Shown piece by piece: positions 15,581-27,146 of a stretch of 64,000 nucleotides of DNA (position 1 is its first letter; each line of letters begins with the position of its first letter). The stretch is from NCBI RefSeq assembly GCF_009834515.1, contig NZ_CP019426.1, positions 3,709,501 to 3,773,500 on the forward strand, in the 5' to 3' direction. Position numbers and translations under genes: made by a program. The stretch comes from Pseudomonas sp. R84. GTDB taxonomy: Bacteria; Pseudomonadota; Gammaproteobacteria; Pseudomonadales; Pseudomonadaceae. The notes under the pieces are model-generated. The model had not been told where the DNA came from. It searched no databases and was given only the letters and a program-made list of their open reading frames with translations.

Positions 15581-18019
15581 ATGTCTTACCCGCGCTCGTT
15601 CTTCGCGATGTTGATGCTGTGCCTGCTGACATTCGGCAGTGCCTGGGCGGCGCCAGCCAGCGAGGCTCCGAGCGAGCCGGCCTGGCCGCAAGTCATCACT
15701 AGCGGCAAGGCGAAACTGACGGTGTACCAACCGCAACTCGACAGCTGGGACGGCTACACCCTCAATGCTCGCGCAGCCGTCGAAGCCACCGCTGCCGATG
15801 GCAAATCGACCTACGGGATCGTGCAATTCAGCGCGCATACGCTGGTCGACAAGACCACACGCTGGGTCGCGCTGGATCAGTACAAGATCATCAAAGCCGA
15901 CTTCCCGGCCGATGCCAGTCAAGCCAACACATGGGTCGCGGCACTGCAAAAAGATGCCGGGAACCGCAAGAAAACCATCTCGCTGGATCAACTCGAAGCG
16001 GCCGTCGGTGTACTGTCCGCCGAGCAGAAAGCTGACAGCGCCCCCCTGGAAAACACACCGCCGACCATCATCAGTTCCGACGTGCCCGCCCTGCTCGTCT
16101 ATATCGATGGCGATGCGGCCTACCGACCGGTAGAGGGTACTGCGCTGCAGCGGGTGATCAACACGCGACCGCTATTGTTGAAGGACGCGCAAGGCAAACA
16201 TTATCTGCACGTCTTCGATGGCTGGATGGTCGCCGACCAGCTCGATGGTGCCTACACGCGCCTGGCCTCACCGTCGACAGAACTGGAGAAAGCCAAGCAG
16301 ACCGCCATTCAGAGCCGGCAAGTGGATCTGCTGACCGGACAAAGCGACCCGAAAGACAAGGTCCCCAGCCTTGCCAAGCCACCACAGCCAAAGATTTTCG
16401 TCGCGACCACGCCGACTGAATTGCTGGTCACTGACGGCGCGGTGCAATGGTCGCCGATTCAGGGCACAGGCTTGTTGTATGTCACCAATACCACCGGGCA
16501 CATCTTCAAGGAAATCGGTGACCAGAACAGCTATGTGCTGATCTCCGGGCGCTGGTTTCGCGCCACCGATATGAATGGCCCGTGGACGTTCACCCCTGCA
16601 GACAAGCTTCCGGCAGATTTCGCCAACATCCCCGACGACAGCCCGAAAGAAAACGTCAAAGCCTCGGTTGCCGGCACCCCGCAAGCCAAGGAAGCGGCGA
16701 TTGCCGCGACCATTCCACAGACGTCGGCGATCAAAAAAAGCGCGGTGAAAATGACCACGCCACAATTCGATGGCGAACCGCAGCTCAAGGCTATCAACAC
16801 GACAACCCTGCAATATGTGGTCAACAGCGCCACGCCCATCATCCGTGTCGACAACGACAGTTGGTACGCGGTGGAAAACGGTATCTGGTTCACTGCCACT
16901 ACCGTAACCGGCCCCTGGGTTGTGGCCAGCTCGGTGCCGGCGGTGATCTATTCGATCCCACCGAGTTCGCCCATGCATTACCTCACCTACGTCAAAGTCT
17001 ACGAGTCCAGCGGCGATACCGTGGTGGTCGGCTACACGCCGGGTTATCAGGGTTCAAATCTGGATCCGGCCACGGGCGTCGTGGTGTATGGCACCGGTTA
17101 TCCCTACACGCCTTGGGTGGGCGGCGTCTGGTATGGCGCGCCGGTGACTTACGGTTTCGGCGTCGCCATTCGCTACACGCCGTGGACGGGCTGGACCTTC
17201 GGTTTCGGTTTCGGCTGGAGCTGGGGCGGCAGCACCGTGGCGATGGGCTGGGGTTGGGGCGCGTACCCGTGGTGGGGCAATTACGGTTGGGGTTACGCCT
17301 GGGGACCGCACCTGTATCCGGCGCCACTGGCCTGGGGTGGCGCCGCTTACGGTTATCGCGGTGGCGCGGTGGCCTGGGGTCCGGGTGGCTGGGCCGGTAC
17401 CACCGGTAATATCTACCATCAGTGGGGTAATCTCGCGACGGTCAGTCGCTCGGGCGCTGGGTACAACGCCTGGACCGGGAATCGCTGGGCCGGTCAGGTG
17501 GGTTCTTCCTATAACTCACGCACTGGCGTCGCGGCTGCCGGTCAACGCGGTGCCGTGCATAACGTCTACACCGGCAACTACGCAGCAGGGCGCAGTGGCG
17601 TGGCAGTCGGGCCAAACGGCGGCGCCATTGCCGGCGAACGCGTTACCGCCGGCAATGCGCGTAACGGCACGCAGGTCACCGCCAATCGTGGTGCCGTGTA
17701 CAACCCCAACACCGGCAACACCACTCAATATGGCGGTGTTCGCGGGCGCAATGGCGGTGCGGCACGCGTGGGCGACAACGTCTACGCGGGACACGACGGC
17801 AACGTGTACAAGAAGACCGACAACGGCTGGCAATCGATGGTCGGGGGCGGCGCGACTCGCACGGCACCGGTCAATAACAATGCGCAGTTGCAGAACCTCA
17901 ACCGTGAATCCGCCGCACGCAATTTCGGCAACCAGCGCACCAACAATTTTCACAACTCCTCGCAATTCATGAATCACTCGTTTGGCGGCGGAGGCGGTGG
18001 TGGATTTCATCGACGCTGA
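15581..18019 (+). CDS. Large exported Trp/Gly/Tyr-rich protein
   Basis: From ATG 15581 (GGAG 6 bases upstream) the 812-residue product has a signal peptide (SYPRSFFAMLMLCLLTFGSAWA). Residues about 25-500 form repeated mixed alpha/beta modules, each with a conserved core of the type L.Y..N....I......YV...GRWF...... GPW, found near 290-330 and 395-445. Residues about 500-620 are extremely rich in W, G and Y (GWTFGFGFGWSWGG), then Asn/Gly-rich tandem motifs of the type RGAVYNPNTGN follow, and the tail is His/Gly rich. I recall Pseudomonas homologues annotated loosely as carbohydrate-binding. It is likely periplasmic or outer-surface; function unknown. Confidence 0.8.
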   Translation: MSYPRSFFAMLMLCLLTFGSAWAAPASEAPSEPAWPQVITSGKAKLTVYQPQLDSWDGYTLNARAAVEATAADGKSTYGIVQFSAHTLVDKTTRWVALDQYKIIKADFPADASQANTWVAALQKDAGNRKKTISLDQLEAAVGVLSAEQKADSAPLENTPPTIISSDVPALLVYIDGDAAYRPVEGTALQRVINTRPLLLKDAQGKHYLHVFDGWMVADQLDGAYTRLASPSTELEKAKQTAIQSRQVDLLTGQSDPKDKVPSLAKPPQPKIFVATTPTELLVTDGAVQWSPIQGTGLLYVTNTTGHIFKEIGDQNSYVLISGRWFRATDMNGPWTFTPADKLPADFANIPDDSPKENVKASVAGTPQAKEAAIAATIPQTSAIKKSAVKMTTPQFDGEPQLKAINTTTLQYVVNSATPIIRVDNDSWYAVENGIWFTATTVTGPWVVASSVPAVIYSIPPSSPMHYLTYVKVYESSGDTVVVGYTPGYQGSNLDPATGVVVYGTGYPYTPWVGGVWYGAPVTYGFGVAIRYTPWTGWTFGFGFGWSWGGSTVAMGWGWGAYPWWGNYGWGYAWGPHLYPAPLAWGGAAYGYRGGAVAWGPGGWAGTTGNIYHQWGNLATVSRSGAGYNAWTGNRWAGQVGSSYNSRTGVAAAGQRGAVHNVYTGNYAAGRSGVAVGPNGGAIAGERVTAGNARNGTQVTANRGAVYNPNTGNTTQYGGVRGRNGGAARVGDNVYAGHDGNVYKKTDNGWQSMVGGGATRTAPVNNNAQLQNLNRESAARNFGNQRTNNFHNSSQFMNHSFGGGGGGGFHRR

Positions 18020-18117
18020 AAAACTGCACGGGTTGTTCTGAATTTCGAACTGGCTGCGGATCCGCTTTTACTGCTAAAAAACCGGCTTTGCCTTTCATAG
18101 TTTGGAGTACCGCCTTC

Positions 18118-20143
<2,026 letters not shown>

Positions 20144-20144
20144 A

Positions 20145-20825
20145 ATGTCGCTGACGAGTGCCGATTTCGCGGCGATCTGGCTTACCCTGAAACTGGCGTC
20201 CCTGACCACCGCGATCCTGCTGGTTATCGGCACTCCGATTGCCCTGTGGTTGTCGCGTACCCGCTCGTGGTTGCGCGGCCCGATTGGGGCGATCGTCGCC
20301 CTGCCCCTCGTACTGCCACCGACCGTAATAGGTTTCTATCTGTTACTGATGATGGGGCCGCACGGTTTTCTCGGCCAGTTCACCCAATGGCTGGGCCTGG
20401 GCACCCTGACTTTCAGCTTTACCGGGCTAGTGATCGGCTCGGTGATCTATTCCATGCCGTTCGTGGTGCAACCGTTGCAAAACGCGTTCTCGGCGATCGG
20501 CACCCGTCCTCTGGAAGTGGCCGCGACCTTGCGCGCCAATCCCTGGGACACATTTTTCAGCGTGATTGTGCCACTGGCGCGCCCCGGATTTATCACCGCA
20601 GCTATTCTTGGCTTCGCACATACGGTTGGTGAATTTGGCGTGGTACTGATGATTGGCGGCAACATTCCCGACAAGACCCGCGTGGTTTCCGTACAGATCT
20701 ACGACCACGTCGAAGCGATGGAATATGCCCAGGCGCACTGGTTGGCCGGGGCGATGCTGGTGTTCTCGTTTCTGGTGTTGCTGGCGTTGTACTCCAGCCG
20801 CAAGACCCGCGCAGGCTGGAGCTGA
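20145..20825 (+). CDS. modB: Molybdate ABC transporter permease
   Basis: The 226-residue inner-membrane permease has about five transmembrane segments and the cytoplasmic EAA-type loop ([26 protein letters not shown]) that contacts ModC. It starts one base after modA and ends 3 bases before modC, as a translationally coupled operon. Confidence 0.97.
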   Translation: MSLTSADFAAIWLTLKLASLTTAILLVIGTPIALWLSRTRSWLRGPIGAIVALPLVLPPTVIGFYLLLMMGPHGFLGQFTQWLGLGTLTFSFTGLVIGSVIYSMPFVVQPLQNAFSAIGTRPLEVAATLRANPWDTFFSVIVPLARPGFITAAILGFAHTVGEFGVVLMIGGNIPDKTRVVSVQIYDHVEAMEYAQAHWLAGAMLVFSFLVLLALYSSRKTRAGWS

Positions 20826-20828
20826 TTG

Positions 20829-21908
20829 ATGATTGATGTACGTCTGAACATTGCTTATTCGGGTTTCAACCTCGACGTCGACCTGAACTTGCCGGGACGC
20901 GGCGTGACCGCGCTTTATGGGCATTCCGGCTCAGGTAAAACCACCTGCCTGCGTTGCATCGCCGGGCTAGAACGCGCCGAACAGGGCTTTATCCAGATCA
21001 ACGACGAAGTCTGGCAGGACAGCGACAACGGCATTTTCGTCCCGCCACATAAACGCGCGCTCGGCTATGTATTTCAGGAAGCCAGCCTGTTTCCTCACCT
21101 GTCGGTGTTGGCCAATCTGCAATTCGGCCTCAAGCGCATCGCCAAGTCCCAGCGTCGGGTCGACATGGCGCAGGCCACCGAACTCTTGGGCATCGGTCAT
21201 TTGCTAGAGCGCCATCCTCAGCATCTGTCAGGTGGCGAACGCCAGCGCGTCGGCATCGCCCGCGCGCTGCTGACCAGCCCGAAACTGCTGTTGATGGACG
21301 AACCATTGGCCGCTCTCGACAGCCAGCGCAAAAGTGAAATCCTGCCGTATCTGCAACGTCTGCATGACGAGTTGGAAATTCCGCTGTTGTACGTCAGCCA
21401 TGCGCAGGACGAAGTTGCGCGGCTGGCGGACCATCTGGTGTTACTCAGCGAAGGTAAAGCGCTGGCCAGCGGCCCGATCGGTGAAACCCTCGCGCGCCTC
21501 GACCTGCCGATGGCGATGGGCGATGACGCGGGTGTGATCATTGAAGGCCAGGTCAGTGCTTACGATGCGCAATATCAGCTCCTGAGCCTGCAACTGCCGG
21601 CCACCGAGATGAGCATTCGCGTAACACATGCACCGATGAAGGTCGGCCAGACACTGCGTTGCAAAGTACACGCCCGGGATATCAGCCTGACCCTGCAGAA
21701 CAGCGAGTTCAGCAGCATTCTTAATCGACTGCCGGTGACAGTGATCAGTGAACAATCAGCCGACAACGCCTCGCACGTGCTGATTCGTCTCGATGCGGGC
21801 GGCACCCCGCTGCTCGCGCGCATCACGCGTTATTCCAGAGATCAATTGTGCGTGCACGCGGGCCAGCGATTGTGGGCGCAGATCAAAGCGGTCGCGGTCC
21901 TCGCCTGA
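20829..21908 (+). CDS. modC: Molybdate ABC transporter ATP-binding protein
   Basis: The 359-residue ATPase powers ModB. It has Walker [10 protein letters not shown], the ABC signature [15 protein letters not shown], Walker [13 protein letters not shown] and an H-loop ([10 protein letters not shown]). The last 65 or so residues are a molybdate-binding Mop/TOBE domain that can give feedback inhibition. I use ATG 20829 rather than the TTG one codon earlier. It completes modABC behind the ModE-type operator. Confidence 0.97.
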   Translation: MIDVRLNIAYSGFNLDVDLNLPGRGVTALYGHSGSGKTTCLRCIAGLERAEQGFIQINDEVWQDSDNGIFVPPHKRALGYVFQEASLFPHLSVLANLQFGLKRIAKSQRRVDMAQATELLGIGHLLERHPQHLSGGERQRVGIARALLTSPKLLLMDEPLAALDSQRKSEILPYLQRLHDELEIPLLYVSHAQDEVARLADHLVLLSEGKALASGPIGETLARLDLPMAMGDDAGVIIEGQVSAYDAQYQLLSLQLPATEMSIRVTHAPMKVGQTLRCKVHARDISLTLQNSEFSSILNRLPVTVISEQSADNASHVLIRLDAGGTPLLARITRYSRDQLCVHAGQRLWAQIKAVAVLA

Positions 21909-21980
21909 ATCATTCGGCACGACGGCGATGGCGTGCGGTCAATCGTTTTACAGACCGCCGCGCCATCGAAGGAAACCGCC

Positions 21981-23018
21981 ATGCCCGACACCGAGTTGAT
22001 CGCCGAATTGCCATCCGACCTGCATTACGTCGATGACACCCAGCCCGGTATCACCCGCAAAAAACTGCGTGGCAAGTTCAGCTATTTCGAACCTTCGGGC
22101 CAACGCATCAACGATCCGGACGAAATCAAACGCATCAATGCCCTCGCGGTGCCGCCAGCCTATACCGACGTGTGGATCTGCCCCGACCCGCGCGGTCATC
22201 TGCAAGCCACCGGGCGTGATGCCCGTGGCCGCAAGCAATATCGCTATCACGCGCGCTGGCGCGAAGTGCGCGATGCCGACAAGTATTCGCGGCTACGCGA
22301 GTTCGGTCTGGCGTTACCTAAATTGCGCAAGCAACTGGAAGCGCTGCTGGCGGCGCCCGGCTTCAGTCGCGACAAGGTCATGGCTACGGTGATCACCCTG
22401 CTCGATGCCACGCTGATCCGCGTTGGCAACACGCAATACGCCCGCGACAACCGCTCCTACGGCCTGACCACCCTGCGTAGCCGACATGTCGAGGTCAACG
22501 GTAGCGCGATCCTGTTCCAGTTTCGCGGCAAGAGCGGCATTGAGCATCAGATCACCGTCAAGGATCGACGCCTGGCCCGGATTATCAAGCGTTGCCTGGA
22601 GATTCCGGGACAGAACCTGTTTCAGTACCTGGATGAAAACGGCGAGCGACACTCTGTCAGCTCCTCTGACGTCAACGCCTACCTGCAAACCCTGACCGGC
22701 GCCGATTTCACCGCCAAGGATTACCGCACCTGGGCCGGTAGCGCTTTGGCTCTGGCGGTGTTGCGCGAGTTGCAATGGGAGTCGGAGACCGAAGCCAAAC
22801 GGCATGTGGTAGAGATGGTCAAAGGCGTCGCCAAGCAGTTGGGCAACACCCCGGCGGTCTGCCGAAAATGCTACATCCACCCCGCCGTGGTAGAAAAATT
22901 CATGCTCGGCGCCCTCGCTGAACTGCCACGTCCGCGCGTGCGCAAGGGCTTGCGTGCCGAGGAAGTGGCGTTGGCGATGTTTCTTGAGCGAATGAGCGAA
23001 ATGACCGACGTGCCTTGA
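21981..23018 (+). CDS. DNA topoisomerase IB (bacterial, poxvirus-like)
   Basis: The 345-residue enzyme relaxes supercoils through a 3'-phosphotyrosyl intermediate. It has the N-terminal block KLRGKFSYFEPSGQRI and catalytic-domain blocks TLIRVGNTQYARDNRSYGLTTLR, FQFRGKSG and DYRTWAGSALA, with the nucleophile Tyr probably in RKCYIHPAVVE. The start ATG 21981 follows AAGGAAA. It is 72 bases after modC and probably independent of it. Confidence 0.92.
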   Translation: MPDTELIAELPSDLHYVDDTQPGITRKKLRGKFSYFEPSGQRINDPDEIKRINALAVPPAYTDVWICPDPRGHLQATGRDARGRKQYRYHARWREVRDADKYSRLREFGLALPKLRKQLEALLAAPGFSRDKVMATVITLLDATLIRVGNTQYARDNRSYGLTTLRSRHVEVNGSAILFQFRGKSGIEHQITVKDRRLARIIKRCLEIPGQNLFQYLDENGERHSVSSSDVNAYLQTLTGADFTAKDYRTWAGSALALAVLRELQWESETEAKRHVVEMVKGVAKQLGNTPAVCRKCYIHPAVVEKFMLGALAELPRPRVRKGLRAEEVALAMFLERMSEMTDVP

Positions 23019-23162
23019 TCTGCTGCGCCGCGCCATCTAGGCTAGCCACCTTCCCCTCTTTCGGACGACCGCAGAAGTGAACAACTCAGCCTTCTAAAAA
23101 TGTAATCGCGACACGCCGCCTCAGGCGCTTGTCAGTTTTCACGACATTTTTTCGAGGTGCCG

Positions 23163-24800
23163 ATGACTCACGTCTCGCGTACAACCATACTCGTTTCCCT
23201 GAATCAACTGGGTTTTCAGTTCGCCAACGGCGCAACACTGTTCGAAGCCCTGAACCTCAATTTCGATGGTCAACCGACCGCTATCGTCGGGCGCAATGGT
23301 GTTGGCAAAAGTGTGCTCGCACGCTTGATCGCCGGGCATTTGCAACCCACTTCCGGCAGCGTGATACGTTCGACTTCTGCACACTACGTTGCACAAACCT
23401 TCATCACCACATCTGGGCAAACCGTAGCCGACGCGACAGGGACGGCCACAGTTTTCAGCGCGCTGGAACGACTGAAACTCGGCTGTGCCATAACCGAAGA
23501 TTTCGACTTGATCGGCGAACGCTGGGATCTGGCGGAGCGCTTGCGGCAGATGCTCGATGATGCCGGGTTGGCCGACATCAATGCTGCGGATCTGACGGAA
23601 CACCTCAGCGGTGGTCAGCAAGCCAGAATTGCCCTGATCGGTGCGCTGTTGAGGCAGGCGCAATTGCTGGTGCTCGACGAGCCCACCAATCACCTCGACA
23701 CCGCCGGTCGACAATGGCTGATGAGCTCGCTTGATCGCTGGCATGGCGGGCTGATTGTCGTCAGCCATGACCGGCAACTGCTGGAACACATGCAGCGAAT
23801 CGTCGAACTTACGCCTCTGGGGGCAACCATTTTCAGCGGCAGGTTTTCGGAATTCGCCGAGCATCGCCGAGTACATCGACAAGCGGCGCAGGCGCAACTT
23901 GATCAGGCTCTCAGCGAGCGTCAGCGCGAACGTACGCGACTGCAGCGCGAGCACGATACGATTCAGCGCCACGCGGCTGGCAGCCGGCGCAATGCGCAAA
24001 CTGCCAACGCTTCTGGCTTCGAACGGGCGGCGATGAAAGCGGCCGCGCGGGACATCGTGGGACACGTAAAGGTCGGCCATCAGGCACGCAAATCCGATCT
24101 GGATGAGCGCGTTCGTGAGGCGTACGCCAATGTCCTGACGGACGACAGCGTGCTGATCAATCTACCGGGCAGTGTGGTTCCGAATAACCGCCGGGTGAGC
24201 ACGCTAATCAACGCCTGCTTGCCATGGTTGCCGGCAGATGCGCTCAGCACTCGACTTGATCTCGCCATTCAAGGGCCGATGCGCATCGCTGTCAGCGGTC
24301 CTAACGGTTGCGGCAAATCAACGCTGTTGAGATTGCTGGCTGGCGAGTGGGCACCCGTGAGCGGCGAGTGCATCACGCATGTGCCTTTTGCCTTTCTCGA
24401 TCAACAGCTGAAACTGCTGGATCCCGATACATCCATTGTTGATCAATTGCTGGCACAGCAAACGCCTCTGAGCGAAGGCACGTTGCGCACCTTCCTCGCT
24501 CAACTGCAACTGGATGCGCAACGTGCCACCCGGCCTTGCGCTGCCCTCAGTGGTGGTGAACGACTGAAAGCTGCACTTGCGTTGGCGCTGTGGCGCCAGA
24601 CGCCTGCGCAATTACTGCTGCTGGATGAACCCACCAATCATCTTGATCTGGCTTCAGTGGAAGCTTTCGAACAAGCCTTGCGGACATTTCCTGGAGCGAT
24701 TGTCGTGGTTTCCCACGATCAGGCATTTCTACGGGCGTTAAACCCAAGCCATGATTTGACCTGGCACCGCGAAGGCTGGCGCTGGAAACCGATGAGCTGA
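23163..24800 (+). CDS. ABC-F family ATPase
   Basis: Two ATP-binding cassettes lie in one 545-residue soluble chain. The first has Walker A GRNGVGKS and signature LSGGQQAR; the second has GPNGCGKST and LSGGERLKAAL; each has a LLDEPTNHLD Walker B. A basic helical linker (RQRERTRLQREHDTIQRHAAG) joins them. ABC-F proteins act on ribosomes, in translation or antibiotic protection, rather than in transport. I start at ATG 23163, because the GTG at 23157 overlaps the GAGG ribosome site. The subfamily (Uup, YheS or resistance type) is not decided. Confidence 0.88.
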   Translation: MTHVSRTTILVSLNQLGFQFANGATLFEALNLNFDGQPTAIVGRNGVGKSVLARLIAGHLQPTSGSVIRSTSAHYVAQTFITTSGQTVADATGTATVFSALERLKLGCAITEDFDLIGERWDLAERLRQMLDDAGLADINAADLTEHLSGGQQARIALIGALLRQAQLLVLDEPTNHLDTAGRQWLMSSLDRWHGGLIVVSHDRQLLEHMQRIVELTPLGATIFSGRFSEFAEHRRVHRQAAQAQLDQALSERQRERTRLQREHDTIQRHAAGSRRNAQTANASGFERAAMKAAARDIVGHVKVGHQARKSDLDERVREAYANVLTDDSVLINLPGSVVPNNRRVSTLINACLPWLPADALSTRLDLAIQGPMRIAVSGPNGCGKSTLLRLLAGEWAPVSGECITHVPFAFLDQQLKLLDPDTSIVDQLLAQQTPLSEGTLRTFLAQLQLDAQRATRPCAALSGGERLKAALALALWRQTPAQLLLLDEPTNHLDLASVEAFEQALRTFPGAIVVVSHDQAFLRALNPSHDLTWHREGWRWKPMS

Positions 24801-24871
24801 GCTGTCTATTTTTTGCACGTTTGCCAAGGGCTTCTATAGTTGATCTGACACGAATCAGCTGCGGTGACGCC

Positions 24872-25102
24872 ATGGAAGACATTTTCGTCGTGAAGCGTTG
24901 CAAGAAGATCACCATTTATGGTCGACGCGCCGGAGACAGTCGGCATGATCCAGCCGATGCGTGTAGCTGGTTTCGCATCTGCGATACACGCACTGGCGGT
25001 TTCATCGGCGATGGCTTTGACGCGGAAGAGGACGCTCGACGTGAATGCAAACGCCTCAACGCAGCCAGCTCCCCATCACCGGCACGCCAGTCTTCCGTCT
25101 GA
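24872..25102 (+). CDS. Small hypothetical protein, 76 residues
   Basis: Starting at ATG 24872, the product EDIFVVKRCKKITIYGRRAG leads into a polar domain with an acidic DGFDAEEDARRECKRL helix and a Ser/Pro-rich tail. There is no signal or membrane segment. The ribosome site is weak (GGTGA). I do not recognise a family; the amphipathic pattern and good codon usage favour a real gene. Confidence 0.5.
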   Translation: MEDIFVVKRCKKITIYGRRAGDSRHDPADACSWFRICDTRTGGFIGDGFDAEEDARRECKRLNAASSPSPARQSSV

Positions 25103-25220
25103 TGCCGATCAGAAGCGGGTCTATACTGAAATCAGCTGAAGGAGCAGCGCCCCACGGCAGAAGGCTCGCAACACGCGGGCTGTTTGCTGCAGCTCAGGTT
25201 TCATAGAACGGAGGTGTTCC

Positions 25221-25451
25221 ATGTCCGAAAAAGAGTCCATCACCACCCTCCTCACCTTGCTCGACGCTCGGCAAGCGCGCCTCGCGGCCGCCTGCAAAGA
25301 GATCGCCGACTGGGTCGATCACCAAGGCGGACACCCTACCGCCCTACGCATACGTGACCGGCTGAACGACATCGAAAAAGATGCTCCGCTGATTCGCAAT
25401 ACGCTATCTGCGCTCAAACCACTTGATCGGCCACTGCCTCGGTTCAGATAA
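25221..25451 (+). CDS. Small helical protein, 76 residues
   Basis: A strong GGAGG lies 8 bases before ATG 25221. The product (SEKESITTLLTLLDARQARL, then EIADWVDHQGGHPTALRIRDRL) is almost all helical with regular hydrophobic spacing, so a small helical bundle or coiled coil is likely. No family is recognised. It lies in a run of short genes between the ABC-F gene and the tRNA block. Confidence 0.6.
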   Translation: MSEKESITTLLTLLDARQARLAAACKEIADWVDHQGGHPTALRIRDRLNDIEKDAPLIRNTLSALKPLDRPLPRFR

Positions 25452-25617
25452 CTTCTGACTTCGCCACGATCTCAGGAACTTGCCTCCAAGCGGTGACACG
25501 TCGGTCACCGCGCGCACGTGCGCCTGTTCTGGTTACTTCTCCAGCGATTGCATTTTTGACCTGACGACCGCATCTGCACGCCTACAGTGAAATCACTTCT
25601 ATGGACAGCAATCCTCC

Positions 25618-25643
25618 CACCCGCCCGCATGCGGGTGTTTTTT
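25618..25643 (+). terminator. Terminator-like hairpin after the small helical protein gene
   Basis: CACCCG (25618-25623) pairs with CGGGTG (25632-25637), and an internal perfect palindrome CCCGCATGCGGG offers an alternative stem. TTTTTT follows. Nothing else is visible in the 264-base gap 25452-25715. Confidence 0.65.
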
Positions 25644-25715
25644 GCCTGAGTCCAAGCGCCGAACGGCGCTGTGCATGAGTTGTCAAAACTCATACATGTC
25701 GCAAAGGAGACAGTG

Positions 25716-26000
25716 ATGGTTATCCATTTCAACGTCGACGGGCATCTGGCCTGTGGGCACCAAGGCAAACAACTTTCGGCAAGCCGCGAACTCAATCGTG
25801 TGAAATGCCGCAGTTGCCGCAATACCGATGCCTACAAACAGGCACGAAAGGATCAGCGCAACGCCACTCGCCGAATGGCTCGTCAGGCCAAAGCCTCGCA
25901 CGGCGCCGCGAACTGGCGCGCAGAATGGATCGACCGCCTGACAACAATGGCCGGTCTTCAGCGCTTGCCTCGTGGATTCAGCGGGCAAGCATTCGTCTAG
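25716..26000 (+). CDS. Small Cys-containing basic protein, 94 residues
   Basis: From ATG 25716 (AAAGGAG 6 bases upstream) the product has HLACGHQGKQ and VKCRSCRNTDAY, spaced like a C-x-H / C-x2-C zinc ribbon, followed by a very basic helix (KQARKDQRNATRRMARQAKA). This suggests a small zinc and nucleic-acid-binding protein, which is inference. A perfect terminator follows 24 bases after the stop. Confidence 0.6.
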   Translation: MVIHFNVDGHLACGHQGKQLSASRELNRVKCRSCRNTDAYKQARKDQRNATRRMARQAKASHGAANWRAEWIDRLTTMAGLQRLPRGFSGQAFV

Positions 26001-26024
26001 CAGTGCGTATTTGCAAGGCACGAA

Positions 26025-26058
26025 AAAGGCCTGCATGAGAAAACTCATGCAGGCCTTT
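26025..26058. terminator. Perfect 15-bp terminator hairpin
   Basis: AAAGGCCTGCATGAG (26025-26039) and CTCATGCAGGCCTTT (26044-26058) pair around AAAA. It ends the gene for the Cys-containing protein; the left flank also gives a T-run on the minus strand. Confidence 0.9.
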
Positions 26059-26237
26059 GATATTCATGGCGCAACGCGGCACTGTCCGAACATTCTCGTG
26101 GACTGAATCCCGCCGATCTGCTGAGCCTCGCTGTAGCACAGATGAGGCACGGAAGGATGAACATACGTTCATCGAAAACATGGCTCGATGCGTCTAGGCT
26201 GCGGGTTCCGACATAGTGACTACAGGAGTAACCCACC

Positions 26238-26399
26238 ATGTTCTCGCACGAAAGCATCCCGCTTGTTGCCATCTTCATCATCATGCTCATCGGCGTGCTT
26301 GCCGCCTTCCTGCACCCGATGCACGCGTTCTTCAGCTGGCTTAAGAGACGAAGTGAACGATCTTCATCTCGCTCTTCGAAAGAAGTGGACTCGCGCTGA
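26238..26399 (+). CDS. Small single-span membrane protein, 53 residues
   Basis: ATG 26238 follows GGAG at 9 bases and TGA is at 26397-26399. The product starts FSHESIPLVAIFIIMLIGVL, a hydrophobic span of about 20 residues, continues with AFLHPMHAFFSWLKRR and ends in a Ser/Arg-rich cytoplasmic tail. The basic KRR after the span suggests the C-terminus is inside. A terminator follows directly. Function is unknown. Confidence 0.55.
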   Translation: MFSHESIPLVAIFIIMLIGVLAAFLHPMHAFFSWLKRRSERSSSRSSKEVDSR

Positions 26400-26412
26400 A
26401 TTTTTCCATACA

Positions 26413-26438
26413 AGCCCGGCTACGTCCGGGCATCTTTT
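26413..26438 (+). terminator. Terminator of the small membrane protein gene
   Basis: GCCCGG-CTACGT-CCGGGC is followed by ATCTTTTC, 14 bases after the stop codon. Confidence 0.7.
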
Positions 26439-26554
26439 CGGAACGCCCTGCAACCTGCCGATTGTAGCCACCGGATTCCCTTTCCTTTACCTAAAGCCCA
26501 AGGAGTGTGGGTGCGCCAATTCCGGCGCGCTTATGACCTGGATTGCTAACCCAG

Positions 26555-26597
26555 AAACAAACAAGGGCTTGCATCAGCTTTCGCCCGCAAACCCTTG
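26555..26597 (-). terminator. Terminator of tRNA-Leu
   Basis: On the minus strand CAAGGGTTTGC pairs with GCAAGCCCTTG (one wobble) and is followed by TTTGTTT. It lies 8 bases after the CCA end of tRNA-Leu. Confidence 0.75.
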
Positions 26598-26605
26598 ATT
26601 CAAGA

Positions 26606-26692
26606 TGGTGCCCGAAGCCGGAATCGAACCGGCACGCCCTTACGAGCGGGGGATTTTAAGTCCCATGCGTCTACCAGTTTCGCCATTCGGGC
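26606..26692 (-). tRNA. leuZ: tRNA-Leu (anticodon UAA)
   Basis: The 87-base tRNA starts GCCCGAATGGCGAAAC and ends with the encoded GGGCACCA. The anticodon loop is CTTAAAA within a GGGA/TCCC stem, so the anticodon is UAA. It has a long variable arm as expected for leucine tRNAs. It is the last of three tRNAs in the order Gly, Cys, Leu downstream of pgsA, as in E. coli, but it has its own promoter and terminator here. Confidence 0.97.
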
Positions 26693-26769
26693 GGTAGCGC
26701 GGTACTGCTGTCTTTCTGCTTCAGAAGTCGAGATCCTGACAGGATCCAACCTTGAACAACAGAGCGGGA

Positions 26770-26798
26770 AATATATACATCACTTCCCGTTGAAGCAA
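26770..26798 (-). promoter_or_regulatory. Promoter of tRNA-Leu
   Basis: On the minus strand TTGCTT (26798-26793) and TATATT (26775-26770) are separated by 17 bases, about 78 bases before the tRNA. A terminator stands upstream, so tRNA-Leu appears to need this promoter. Confidence 0.6.
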
Positions 26799-26846
26799 GT
26801 TCGCAATGGCCGTTTTTCAAGACTAAATCTTGCAGCGCAGTGCAAA

Positions 26847-26883
26847 TAAAAAAGCTCCGTAAATCATGGATCTACGGAGCTTG
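26847..26883 (-). terminator. Terminator between tRNA-Cys and tRNA-Leu
   Basis: AAGCTCCGTA and TACGGAGCTT form a 10-bp stem; on the minus strand it is followed by TTTTTTATTT. It lies 8 bases after tRNA-Cys. Confidence 0.88.
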
Positions 26884-26890
26884 TTTATAG

Positions 26891-26964
26891 TGGAGGCCGA
26901 GGTCGGAATCGAACCGGCGTAGGTGGATTTGCAATCCACTGCATAACCATTTTGCTACTCGGCC
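26891..26964 (-). tRNA. cysT: tRNA-Cys (anticodon GCA)
   Basis: The 74-base tRNA starts GGCCGAGTAGCAAAATGG; the anticodon stem-loop TGGATTGCAAATCCA gives GCA, and the 3' end is encoded as TCCA. It is the middle gene of the pgsA-distal tRNA group. Confidence 0.97.
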
Positions 26965-27010
26965 TCAAAGCATCTGCTGTCAGTAGCACAACAACAAACA
27001 CTGTACAAAT

Positions 27011-27086
<76 letters not shown>

Positions 27087-27146
27087 TTGGTGATGCGCAT
27101 TCTATAGAATTAAGAAGCTCCGTCAACCCCTTGATTCAAAAAAGTT

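Noticed and set aside
26188..26598. 136-residue plus-strand frame before tRNA-Leu
   Set aside because: Ser/Cys/Pro-rich, runs through two terminator hairpins, and overlaps a better small membrane-protein frame with a ribosome site.
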